DNA of 10,254 bases from an uncultured Pseudomonadota bacterium (GTDB taxonomy: Bacteria > Pseudomonadota > Gammaproteobacteria > Burkholderiales > Nitrosomonadaceae). Location: positions 1 through 10,254 of the forward strand of contig CAJBQQ010000280.1 of assembly GCA_903957805.1 (NCBI GenBank). Direction: 5' to 3'. The notes under the pieces are model-generated. The model ran no database searches. It was not told the origin of the DNA and saw only the letters and a list, made by a program, of their open reading frames with translations. Both the position numbers and the translations under genes were made by a program. Position 1 is the stretch's first letter; each line of letters begins with the position of its first letter. Shown one piece after another: positions 1 through 6,515 of the stretch.

Positions 1-2
1 TC

Positions 3-68
3 TGGCAGAGCCTGCCACCGATGAAACGGACTCGCGATCTGGCCGAGGTAGAGCGTTTCTTTGGATGA
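3..68 (+). CDS. C-terminal fragment of an unidentified protein (5' end outside window)
   Basis: An open frame enters from the left edge and ends at TGA 66-68. It encodes 21 residues, WQSLPPMKRTRDLAEVERFFG minus its last residue in the usual reading, a basic then amphipathic tail. The frame ends 14 bases before the 3' end of the minus-strand ygfZ, so the two genes converge tightly, as is common in compact chromosomes. Of the two frames open at this edge, the other runs further, into the ygfZ coding region, and gives a less protein-like sequence. I do not recognise the family from so short a tail, and no function is proposed. Confidence 0.4.
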   Translation, partial: WQSLPPMKRTRDLAEVERFFG

Positions 69-82
69 TCTTGCGGGTGAGA

Positions 83-1111
83 TTAAACTGAATAGGGTAG
101 AGGCATCATCTCCAGGGTAGGACCCTCCAGTGACTGCCAATGAATTAGACCTGCCTCGGCGCTACTATTCTGTATCACCGCTAAAAGATCGAACCCACCC
201 TCGGGTGAGGGGGCCACATTCACGACCATCCCGCTCGATTGTTCTGCCATGTCTCTACTGAATAGCTCATCCCCGGCCGATACCGGAATCGATGATCGGA
301 TACTCGCCAAGTACATACGCCTCTTAATCTTTCCCAAGTACTGAGTACGAGCGACGATCTCCTGTCCGGGATAACAGCCCTTCTGAAAGCTCACCCCTCC
401 GATCGATTGCAGGTTCACCATCTGTGGGATGAACTGCTCCTGAGTGGCAGTCATGATCACAGGAATACCCGCCTTAATATCCAACAAACTCCAGCAATTC
501 ATCCCGACCGGCTTGGCATCTTTGCTCAATCGTTCCCATAATGAAGATGCCTTTTCCGGCTGAGTGATGATCTCGAACCGATCCAATCCAAGTCGGATGA
601 CAGTCCCATGCTCAGTATGGATCACGCTTAAATCATGAGCCGGCACTGCACCGATGACCTCCGTCAATAGAGTCTCTGCACGATTCCCCGCCACACCGAG
701 CCGTATCAGGCCAACGCTATGGTCGGTCAGTGCCACCTTGGCTCGCATTACGAACATGGAAAGTCTCTTTTGGATAGCGGCCTGCAACTCAGATGGCAGT
801 TGCATCAGGTAGGAGTCACCATCATTCCATAATAAAAAGCTCGCCAATATCCGTCCCTTTGGATTGCAATAACTACCATAGTGAGCATGAGTGGTATCGA
901 TCTCCCCCACATCACAACTCAATTGCCCCTGCAGAAAGATTTGTGCATCCTCACCGGAGAATCGAATCAGACCAAGGTGTGATAGATCAGCCAGAACCGT
1001 GCCAGAGCCGGTACTTTTGAGTTCGTCAGCAGCATCGCCAAAATCAACAGGATATCCGTCATGAACCGCAGCACCTTGCTGCTGAAGATAGGCTTGCCAA
1101 GTAACATTCAT
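83..1111 (-). CDS. ygfZ: Folate-binding protein YgfZ (GcvT-like, Fe-S cluster maintenance)
   Basis: The product is 342 residues with the GcvT-like (aminomethyltransferase) fold. YgfZ family members bind tetrahydrofolate and help keep certain Fe-S enzymes active, such as the tRNA methylthiotransferase MiaB in E. coli; they act in the cytoplasm. The diagnostic K-G-C-Y-x-G-Q-E motif is at residues 244-251, with the functionally important Cys246. The conserved DIKAGIP and FIPQMVNLQ segments precede it at about 211-217 and 227-235. An in-frame GTG lies 34 codons upstream (1213), but the ATG at 1111 is preferred: the extension is not YgfZ-like and a TATAAT -10 element falls inside it at 1146-1151. 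No clear Shine-Dalgarno precedes this ATG; the leader is pyrimidine-rich. Length is normal for the family and the frame is intact. It is convergent with the gene at the left edge and co-directional with the 150-residue gene upstream. Confidence 0.95.
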   Translation of the reverse strand: MNVTWQAYLQQQGAAVHDGYPVDFGDAADELKSTGSGTVLADLSHLGLIRFSGEDAQIFLQGQLSCDVGEIDTTHAHYGSYCNPKGRILASFLLWNDGDSYLMQLPSELQAAIQKRLSMFVMRAKVALTDHSVGLIRLGVAGNRAETLLTEVIGAVPAHDLSVIHTEHGTVIRLGLDRFEIITQPEKASSLWERLSKDAKPVGMNCWSLLDIKAGIPVIMTATQEQFIPQMVNLQSIGGVSFQKGCYPGQEIVARTQYLGKIKRRMYLASIRSSIPVSAGDELFSRDMAEQSSGMVVNVAPSPEGGFDLLAVIQNSSAEAGLIHWQSLEGPTLEMMPLPYSV

Positions 1112-1145
1112 AGGGGAAGTGCAGGTGAACGAGGGGGGAGGCTTG

Positions 1146-1151
1146 ATTATA
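1146..1151 (-). promoter_or_regulatory. Probable -10 element of ygfZ
   Basis: Read on the minus strand this is a perfect TATAAT. It would start transcription near 1139 and give a leader of about 28 bases before the ATG at 1111. The hexamer 17 bases upstream (AGGATT) matches the -35 consensus poorly, so the promoter may need an activator or rely on the strong -10. A palindrome at 1196-1211 lies about 64 bases upstream of the predicted start. Confidence 0.5.
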
Positions 1152-1195
1152 CAATTAACCGAGCAGGTAATCCTACCGGAGTGGCCCTCTTTCGA

Positions 1196-1211
1196 GGTGT
1201 CGTACGACACC
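1196..1211. repeat. Perfect 16-bp palindrome, nested in a wider inverted repeat (1179-1215)
   Basis: GGTGTCGTACGACACC is its own reverse complement. It sits inside a second inverted repeat, GAGTGG at 1179-1184 with CCACTC at 1210-1215. It lies downstream of the stop of the 150-residue gene and upstream of the ygfZ promoter, both on the minus strand. It could be an operator for ygfZ or an RNA hairpin ending the upstream transcript. No U-tract follows on either strand, which argues against a classical intrinsic terminator. Confidence 0.6.
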
Positions 1212-1278
1212 ACTCGGCTGTCAGAAGGCTTTAGACTTGTTTGCTTCTTAAATGAGGAGTCCTACGAGGAAGCTCTTT

Positions 1279-1731
1279 TCAAGCGGGTTCAGAAATGAGA
1301 TTCAGATGTTGATAGTTATTTACAGTGGCCTGGTACTTGAGCTTGACAGTAGGAATGACACCGAGCTCAATCTCTATATGCGTAAACGAACATCCCGCAA
1401 CAGCAATATTTTTCTGAATTGCACCGGCCTTGGTTAAGCCGGTCAGTATGATTATCCCCAGTGTATTACCTTTAAGCGCCTTTAACTCTCGAGCGATGTC
1501 CGACTCACTTCGTGCACTATATTTAAAATGAGGAATCAGTTTAGGTGAAATTCCTAACTCAATCTCAAACTCAGTGAGCTCATACCCTGCCCCCTTAAGA
1601 TGAGGCAATGAGTCTTTAAATGCTTCGACCATTTCCGAGACCTTACTTCCCCCAGCATCCTTTATTGAGACCACACTCTCAGTCGCTGACTCTGCGACAT
1701 CTTTTGCTTTATTAACCAAATTTGAAAACAT
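1279..1731 (-). CDS. Conserved-looking 150-residue protein of unknown function with an internal repeat
   Basis: I do not recognise this family with confidence. The 150 residues open with an amphipathic, Ala/Ser/Lys-rich helical stretch (about 3-45) and no signal peptide. A motif [FI]-E-I-E-L-G-[IV]-x-P then occurs at residues 55-63 and again at 119-127, each followed by a Lys/Tyr-containing strand. Between them lies a charged helix (about 75-88) and a hydrophobic segment (about 91-101, GIIILTG) too short and interrupted to call a membrane span. The two copies suggest a duplicated beta-rich unit. The ATG at 1731 is preferred because AGAGAG lies 4 bases upstream; an in-frame ATG at 1773 adds 14 residues. 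A promoter-like pair with a dyad at 1861-1878 lies upstream. The helical opening resembles small stress-associated cytoplasmic proteins in style only; that is an impression, not an assignment. Confidence 0.75.
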   Translation of the reverse strand: MFSNLVNKAKDVAESATESVVSIKDAGGSKVSEMVEAFKDSLPHLKGAGYELTEFEIELGISPKLIPHFKYSARSESDIARELKALKGNTLGIIILTGLTKAGAIQKNIAVAGCSFTHIEIELGVIPTVKLKYQATVNNYQHLNLISEPA

Positions 1732-1821
1732 TTTTCTCTCTACAAATATAGGGTTAGATCGTAGACTTTTCATATTAAAAGATCACCAGAGAGAAGATCC
1801 TTCTGGAAAGATTTTGCCAGC

Positions 1822-1851
1822 TTTATACTAAAAAATATGCCAATGACACAA
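1822..1851 (-). promoter_or_regulatory. Candidate promoter of the 150-residue gene
   Basis: On the minus strand TTGTGT (1851-1846) and TATAAA (1827-1822) are separated by 18 bases. The start would fall near 1815, giving a leader of about 84 bases that contains a small hairpin (CCAGA 1786-1790 with TCTGG 1802-1806). The -35 is weak, which fits dependence on a regulator at the adjacent dyad (1861-1878), centred about 55 bases upstream of the predicted start. Confidence 0.4.
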
Positions 1852-1860
1852 TACTTCATG

Positions 1861-1878
1861 TGTAGGGTTTCACCTACA
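1861..1878. promoter_or_regulatory. Dyad-symmetric operator-like site, TGTAGG-N6-CCTACA
   Basis: Two perfect 6-base half-sites flank a 6-base spacer, which is the layout expected for a dimeric helix-turn-helix regulator. It lies between two outward-facing promoter-like pairs: 9 bases from the minus-strand -35 (1846-1851) and 2 bases from a plus-strand -35 (1881-1886). No second copy of the half-sites in this arrangement was seen elsewhere in the window, so its regulator is unknown. Confidence 0.45.
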
Positions 1879-1880
1879 AA

Positions 1881-1910
1881 TTGAGGGCTTTATTAAGAAT
1901 GGTTTATATA
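1881..1910 (+). promoter_or_regulatory. Weak candidate plus-strand promoter with no evident gene downstream
   Basis: TTGAGG (1881-1886) and TATATA (1905-1910) are 18 bases apart. A purine-rich AGGAGG (1912-1917) follows, then GTG at 1928 opening only 15 codons before TGA. A transcript from here would run into the convergent 3' end of the FapA-like gene. It could be a short RNA or leader peptide, or chance AT-rich sequence. I favour no firm call. Confidence 0.2.
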
Positions 1911-1933
1911 AAGGAGGGAAGATTCCGGTGAGT

Positions 1934-1959
1934 CCCTCGATCGGAAGATCTCTCGAGGG
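1934..1959. repeat. Inverted repeat, CCCTCGA-N12-TCGAGGG
   Basis: The 7-base arms are perfect and the 12-base loop contains GATC. It lies 130-155 bases past the stop of the minus-strand FapA-like gene. It may be a transcript-end hairpin for that gene or part of a small plus-strand RNA; no U-tract follows it on either strand. Confidence 0.4.
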
Positions 1960-2011
1960 TGTGCAACTACTATGATCCGCCGACAGCGACAATGAATCGA
2001 AAGATTTTAGG

Positions 2012-2034
2012 CTCAGGCTTTAGTCGATCCTGAG
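2012..2034. repeat. Inverted repeat downstream of the FapA-like gene, CTCAGG-N11-CCTGAG
   Basis: Perfect 6-base arms 55-77 bases past the stop of the FapA-like gene. On the minus strand it is followed by a mildly A/T-rich stretch (CCTAAAATCTTT), so it is a weak candidate terminator for that gene. A smaller pair, AAGAC 2055-2059 with GTCTT 2067-2071, lies closer to the stop. Confidence 0.3.
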
Positions 2035-2088
2035 TGGCATCTGTTCTAACATGAAAGACAGGAGAAGTCTTCCAATCAGTACTCTGAG

Positions 2089-3729
2089 CTACTCGTATAT
2101 CAACTCATCATTCTTCATCCTATAGGTTCCCCGCTCTGTATCTCGGATTACTTTAGCAACCTTAGGACCGATCTTTACTTCAACCCCTTCAAGAAATTTT
2201 TTCTTGGCGGTTATATGAGCCCCTCTGCTGATTACAATCTCTTTTTTGAGTTCCGCCTCATCAAGCTTAATATTCGCTATCTCAACATCCACCTCAGCAC
2301 GTCCCGACTCTGCCAGCTTGATATCTTTTTCTGATACTCGGTCAGGCCGGTTAGCCGCCAGATCAAGCAATCTAACGAACTTGCTCAGTTTGACCTTGGC
2401 CGCATCCATGGCCTCTGATATTGCAGCCATTCGGGCAAACAGTAAATCAGAAGTTTTAGCGATCACAACCGTCCTCGATCGTGTCGGTGCACCAATGATG
2501 CCCGATTGAACCAGTACTCCTGCGGTTGTAAATCCGCCAATGATCTGGCCGGTATGAGTTTCATCTCCAACGATTACCTGCTCAGCCGCAACCAATTTAC
2601 TCATCATCGTGAAGTCGCGTATAAGGATGTTCTTTCCGGCCGTAATCCGCGCATTCTGTGTGAAGTTCGCTGTGCATGTGCCATTACACTCAACCCTGGC
2701 ATGATCAACATGTTCTTTATTGGTTTTATCGTCATGACCGATAATGCCGCCACCAACGACAACATCACCTCCTGCAATCAAAACGACACCCACGACCGAT
2801 CCCTTGACATGGATATCGCCATCCGCCTTAACCGTCATCCCACTCAGAATTCCTCCGGTCACTATCACCGTGCCCAAGAAATCGATATTTCCAGAATGGA
2901 GGTCAACATTCCTGATGGTATAAACCGGCTCCACCCTCACTCCGTTTTCTAATAAAGTAGGACAGCCATCAATCTTCGACTTCAATAAATCTGGGTCCTC
3001 AGGATCGATCTCCACTCCTTCTAGCTTTACAGAGTATGGATCATCACGCCCCGGCATGGCGGGAATAGGTTGCCCACTGATCGTTATCCCAGGTTCACCC
3101 AGAGTAGCTGGAACACGCCTCATCACTGGATCCCCCGTATGAACAATAAGAATTTCACCTAGATCACGGAAATTGGCAATTCCATCCTCATCAACCTGCG
3201 GAACATGCTCCTTCGCCTCTGGAAGGAGGCTTTTAAATTCAGAGTCATGGCCGACTTCAGGCTGTCTCCCATGTGCAATCAGAGCATGATCGCCATTCTC
3301 ATTGATTGCACGTTCAATGGCCTCCATATCGAGTTCTGCGCTGATTATTTTATTCCTTGCCTCTTCAACGACACTCTCAGGCGTGACTGCACTACCTCCG
3401 TGACCCGGTATACAGGTCAGAAAGGCATTCAGATGATCATCATCTATCTGAATAAAAAACTCGCCATCCACTGCATCTCCAATCGCAATTTCAAAGGACT
3501 CTCCAGCAATGTACTTGCTGGTAGCCTCCAGTATCGCAACCTCATTCAGATCACACTCTCCAAATCCTGCCCCATCAATGCTTCTCTTAAAGTCATCGAC
3601 ATTTATCATCTCAACGATACCCTCAGGAGCAAAACTGGCTATCAGGGTATGACTCTCGTCGTTGAGATAAATCGATAGGCCGTTTGGTGCTTTATAGTTC
3701 GGAGTATGAGCAGCCATCTGATTTTGCAT
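2089..3729 (-). CDS. DUF342 / FapA-family protein
   Basis: The 546-residue product has the FapA (DUF342) layout. An N-terminal region (about 15-200) carries a helical and beta subdomain rich in acidic residues. The hallmark Gly/Pro stretch at about 205-229 (RRVPATLGEPGITISGQPIP, then GRD) is followed by a right-handed beta-helix-like repeat region (about 265-425) with many Gly and alternating Val/Ile. A long charged, probably coiled-coil helix (about 430-500) and a final beta segment follow. FapA relatives in Vibrio and Shewanella are cytoplasmic and affect polar flagellum placement through the polar organiser HubP. No flagellar or chemotaxis gene is visible here, so that role should not be assumed. 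The start at 3729 is supported by AGAGG at 3742-3738, 8 bases upstream; ATG 3717 is an alternative. It is divergent from the kinase-regulator operon across 418 bases. Confidence 0.88.
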   Translation of the reverse strand: MQNQMAAHTPNYKAPNGLSIYLNDESHTLIASFAPEGIVEMINVDDFKRSIDGAGFGECDLNEVAILEATSKYIAGESFEIAIGDAVDGEFFIQIDDDHLNAFLTCIPGHGGSAVTPESVVEEARNKIISAELDMEAIERAINENGDHALIAHGRQPEVGHDSEFKSLLPEAKEHVPQVDEDGIANFRDLGEILIVHTGDPVMRRVPATLGEPGITISGQPIPAMPGRDDPYSVKLEGVEIDPEDPDLLKSKIDGCPTLLENGVRVEPVYTIRNVDLHSGNIDFLGTVIVTGGILSGMTVKADGDIHVKGSVVGVVLIAGGDVVVGGGIIGHDDKTNKEHVDHARVECNGTCTANFTQNARITAGKNILIRDFTMMSKLVAAEQVIVGDETHTGQIIGGFTTAGVLVQSGIIGAPTRSRTVVIAKTSDLLFARMAAISEAMDAAKVKLSKFVRLLDLAANRPDRVSEKDIKLAESGRAEVDVEIANIKLDEAELKKEIVISRGAHITAKKKFLEGVEVKIGPKVAKVIRDTERGTYRMKNDELIYE

Positions 3730-4005
3730 ATATTTCGCCTCTAATAATTGGACTGTCTTACCTGTCTAGCATAAAATATTACAAATGAATATTACCCAAA
3801 GTTGAGATTAAAGGATATAAAGATCCACTTACAGTAATAGTACGGATTCATTGTCACAGATTGTAAAGAATCACTGATATCACCCAATATAAGAACCGCA
3901 TCAGATGACAAATAGGTTATTAGTTGAACCCTTAATGGATTGACTTCAGAGATCGAAAAGAAATATCAGGGGTGTTAATCCCGTGCGACAAACGGGGGAG
4001 ATAAT

Positions 4006-4069
4006 TCGGTCTTTGGTATGGGAATCAGAGGACTAAAGATCTAAACATGCCCATACGATGACTCGGTCT
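4006..4069. repeat. Inverted repeat framed by direct repeats upstream of the kinase gene
   Basis: TCGGTCT occurs at 4006-4012 and again at 4063-4069. Between them lie perfect 7-base inverted arms, GTATGGG (4016-4022) and CCCATAC (4050-4056), 27 bases apart. The arrangement lies 79-142 bases before the kinase start. It may be a regulator-binding region or a structured leader; the sequence does not decide. Confidence 0.4.
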
Positions 4070-4133
4070 GCCGGATTTATGTAGATTTAGCGGGGGATTG
4101 GCAAGGGTAGATCGAAATGAAATACCGGGAATT

Positions 4134-4139
4134 AAGGGG
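4134..4139 (+). promoter_or_regulatory. Ribosome binding site that fixes the TTG start of the kinase
   Basis: AAGGGG lies 8 bases before TTG 4148-4150. An in-frame TAA at 4133-4135 rules out any earlier start, and the next in-frame ATG (4199) falls inside the first membrane segment, so TTG is the only sensible start. Confidence 0.65.
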
Positions 4140-4147
4140 ACTATCTT

Positions 4148-5779
4148 TTGAGACTGCGTGACGACCAAAGAATCGGCTTAGTGAGCGCACTATTATTGAT
4201 GGGTCTAACGCTCGGAACTGGCATTATGGTCTATGAAGTGATGAAGGCACAGGTCGAGACGTCTCTCGGAAGAGGACTCGAAATGACATTGAAAGAGGAT
4301 GTACACCATCTGGTCACTGGGCTAGAGGATGCTAATGAGGACACTCACGCAGCAACCCGTCGCCCATTCCTAATAAAATCGCTTTATCAGATCAGTGTCA
4401 ACCCAAGCAGTGTCATCGATTTGCAGGATCTTAAACTGAATGTCGAATCACTATTGGAAGCTGGCTTCACCGCTGCATCTGCTTACGATATTCATGGCAA
4501 GAAGTTAGCGAGTACGGGGCATTTCATACCGGATTTAGAGAGCTCGTTTTCATTAAAAAATGACAGCTCCGCAATAATCGTGTGGGACCCCATAAGTAAA
4601 ACCCTATTCCTACGTATCACTGAGAGCGTGCTGAATTCTGATGGCCATCAAATTGGCAACATTAAGACTGAGAAAGCTCTGAAGGATTTGACCCGAGGCA
4701 GCATATCGCACAGATCGTTTGGCAGATCGGGTGAATTCATGCTGTGCCAACCTGTATTGAATAGTTCCATTGAGATGGACTGCTTGCTGAGTCGAGAAAA
4801 TGGAGGTGAATTTAAACGACTGCCTCGTATTATGAACAATAAACCGCTCCCGATGAACTTCGCCTTAAATGGAAAGGCTGGCATTATCAGCACTAAGGAT
4901 TATCGGCAAATTCCGGTCGTTGCAGCCTATCTGGGAATAACTGATTTAAACCTTGGAATGGTTCTGAAGATAGATGAGGAGGAATTGTACGAATCGGCAA
5001 ACCTGCACCTCTATAAGACTATCGCATATGCCGCCATAGCAACCATTCTAGGCTGGCTCCTCCTGTACTGGCTGGTATTTCCGCTGGCACGTAGATTGGT
5101 TGAGTCAGAGACTCAACTACGTGATTTATTGGCTTATCAGGAGAAAGCTAAAGAGGATGAGCGCCGACGGATTGCACTAGACATACATGATCAGATGGGG
5201 AGCGATCTTTCAGGTATCAACTCCCACCTATCGGTCGCTATCAACAATTCCCAGAAGATGGGTCTGACCCCAGACCCGCATATAGTGAGTGCAGGTGAAC
5301 TGGCAGTGAGTGCGATGAATTTCATGCGCAACACGATCAACGAACTACACCCTCCCATATTGAGAAATTTTGGGATATGGGAGGCCCTGAGATGGCATTG
5401 CGGTCAGATCGAAAAAAGAGAAAACCTTCAATGCGTGATTGTCATTGACGAACTGACTGAGTCAATCAAAATTGGACCTGATCTTGGCACTTCGATCTTT
5501 CGAATGGCTCAAGAGTCAATCACCAATGTGATCCGCCATGCCAATGCATCGAGGATAACCATCCATGCGAGGATCCAAGACGGCATCGTGGCCATCGAGA
5601 TATCAGATGATGGTATCGGCATCCCCACCGACCTAGAGTCCAGTCAAAACTCGATGGGCATCACTGGGATGAGGGAGAGATGTCTTCTCCACAAAGGCAG
5701 TATAGAGATTAAAAATACCCCAAAACAAGGGACAACCGTAGCGATACGACTACCAATTGGAGATTCAATTGACAACTAA
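4148..5779 (+). CDS. Membrane sensor histidine kinase, NarX/DegS-like (HisKA_3) type
   Basis: The 543-residue product is an inner-membrane sensor kinase. A first membrane helix spans about 9-29. A periplasmic sensor of about 255 residues follows (30-288), resembling double-Cache sensors: note FGRSGEFML at 191-199 and DYRQIPVVAAY at 251-261. A second helix spans about 290-312. A short linker leads to the HisKA_3 dimerisation domain, where RIALDIHDQMGSDL (341-354) gives the phospho-acceptor His347. The ATP-binding domain has the N box with Asn460 (QESITNVIRHA), DDGIGI at 487-492 and MGITGMRER at 503-511. All catalytic motifs are intact. It should autophosphorylate and pass phosphate to the regulator encoded next, with which it overlaps by 11 bases. 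The ligand cannot be told from sequence. The TTG start may keep expression low. I know of no symbol for it. Confidence 0.92.
   Translation: MRLRDDQRIGLVSALLLMGLTLGTGIMVYEVMKAQVETSLGRGLEMTLKEDVHHLVTGLEDANEDTHAATRRPFLIKSLYQISVNPSSVIDLQDLKLNVESLLEAGFTAASAYDIHGKKLASTGHFIPDLESSFSLKNDSSAIIVWDPISKTLFLRITESVLNSDGHQIGNIKTEKALKDLTRGSISHRSFGRSGEFMLCQPVLNSSIEMDCLLSRENGGEFKRLPRIMNNKPLPMNFALNGKAGIISTKDYRQIPVVAAYLGITDLNLGMVLKIDEEELYESANLHLYKTIAYAAIATILGWLLLYWLVFPLARRLVESETQLRDLLAYQEKAKEDERRRIALDIHDQMGSDLSGINSHLSVAINNSQKMGLTPDPHIVSAGELAVSAMNFMRNTINELHPPILRNFGIWEALRWHCGQIEKRENLQCVIVIDELTESIKIGPDLGTSIFRMAQESITNVIRHANASRITIHARIQDGIVAIEISDDGIGIPTDLESSQNSMGITGMRERCLLHKGSIEIKNTPKQGTTVAIRLPIGDSIDN
5759..5762 (+). 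promoter_or_regulatory. Ribosome binding site for the response regulator (inside kinase 3' end)
   Basis: GGAG lies 6 bases before TTG 5769. This spacing favours TTG 5769 over the earlier in-frame TTG at 5757, which has no comparable site. Placement inside the kinase reading frame suggests translational coupling. Confidence 0.6.
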
Positions 5780-6410
5780 GAAGATCAAGGTGCTGCTGGT
5801 TGATGACCATTCGATTGTGCGCAATGGCATACGGATGATGATCGATACTGTAGACGATATCGAAGTGACTGGCGAGGCGGCAAGTGCAGTAGAGGCATTA
5901 AGCATAATGCAGCAGAAGAGCTTCGATATTGCACTACTCGATATTGAATTACCTGATAGCAGCGGTCTTGATCTTCTGAAGATACTGCGGAAAAAATACC
6001 CTAAACTTATTATTCTGATGCTGAGTATATATTCAGAAGAGATCTATGCAACGAGGGCGCTAAAGTACGGCGCATCTGGATATATGTCCAAAGACTGCTC
6101 GATCGAGACCTTGGTCACGGCGATTCGTAAGGCGGCGGCAGGGGGAAGGTATGTCAGCCCCGAACTCTCTGAAGCCTTTGCTACGTCGATCGGTAGCAAG
6201 AAGATATCATCTCATACAGACCTATCTGACCGAGAGCTTGAGGTATTAAAGCAGCTTGCTAAAGGGTCCTCTCTTGTAGACATTGCCGCTAAACTACATT
6301 TAAGTTCAAATACAGTCACGACCTATCGGGGCCGCGTCTTAGATAAGCTCGGCCTAAAGAGTAATGCCGCCCTCACCCGCTACGCAATTGAAAATAAGCT
6401 GATGTCTTAA
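5769..6410 (+). CDS. Two-component response regulator, NarL/FixJ (LuxR-type) family
   Basis: With the TTG start at 5769 the product has 213 residues, the usual size for the family. The receiver domain (about 5-120) has the acidic pair Asp12-Asp13 in VDDH, the phospho-acceptor Asp58 (LLDIELPD), the switch Ser86 (MLS) and the conserved Lys108 (SKD). After a short linker, a LuxR-type helix-turn-helix (about 151-207) starts LSDRELEVL and includes a recognition helix near LSSNTVTTYRGRV. It should bind DNA as a dimer when phosphorylated by the kinase it overlaps. Likely targets are its own operon and the divergent FapA-like gene, by proximity only. The longer TTG start (5757) would add four residues. 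No missing residues or truncation are visible. Confidence 0.93.
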   Translation: MTTKKIKVLLVDDHSIVRNGIRMMIDTVDDIEVTGEAASAVEALSIMQQKSFDIALLDIELPDSSGLDLLKILRKKYPKLIILMLSIYSEEIYATRALKYGASGYMSKDCSIETLVTAIRKAAAGGRYVSPELSEAFATSIGSKKISSHTDLSDRELEVLKQLAKGSSLVDIAAKLHLSSNTVTTYRGRVLDKLGLKSNAALTRYAIENKLMS

Positions 6411-6445
6411 TTCAATTCCGATCTTGCTGATGCCCTTATTGGAAA

Positions 6446-6467
6446 CTCCTTCATTAAGATGAAGGAG
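6446..6467. terminator. Perfect hairpin after the response regulator gene, possible terminator
   Basis: CTCCTTCAT and ATGAAGGAG form a perfect 9-bp stem with a TAAG loop, 36 bases after the regulator's stop codon. Its place suits the end of the kinase-regulator operon. No U-tract follows on the plus strand, so it may act as a Rho-assisted end, an RNA-stabilising hairpin, or a protein site. Confidence 0.45.
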
Positions 6468-6515
6468 ATTCGGATGAGCCAGCAAAATCGATCAGACTCT
6501 CAGACTTCATTCTAG

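Larger units (their letters stand above)
3730..4147. other. Divergent intergenic region between FapA-like gene and kinase operon
   Basis: No convincing coding sequence lies in these 418 bases. The left half is AT-rich and should hold the promoter of the FapA-like gene; TATGCT on the minus strand (3773-3768) is a possible -10 without a good -35. The right half is more GC-rich and repeat-bearing: CCCGT 3980-3984 pairs with ACGGG 3992-3996, and GTATGGG 4016-4022 pairs with CCCATAC 4050-4056. I could not pick a clear promoter for the kinase operon. Confidence 0.6.

Noticed and set aside
1928..1975. 15-codon leader peptide after AGGAGG
   Set aside because: Spacing is long (10 bases), the start is GTG, and no downstream gene exists for it to regulate.
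2506..2952. 148-codon plus-strand frame opposite the FapA-like gene
   Set aside because: It lies wholly within a well-supported minus-strand gene, and its composition (Cys/His/Asn-rich) is that of a complementary-strand shadow.
3205..3678. 157-codon plus-strand frame opposite the N-terminal part of the FapA-like gene
   Set aside because: Shadow of a recognised gene; no ribosome site or domain.
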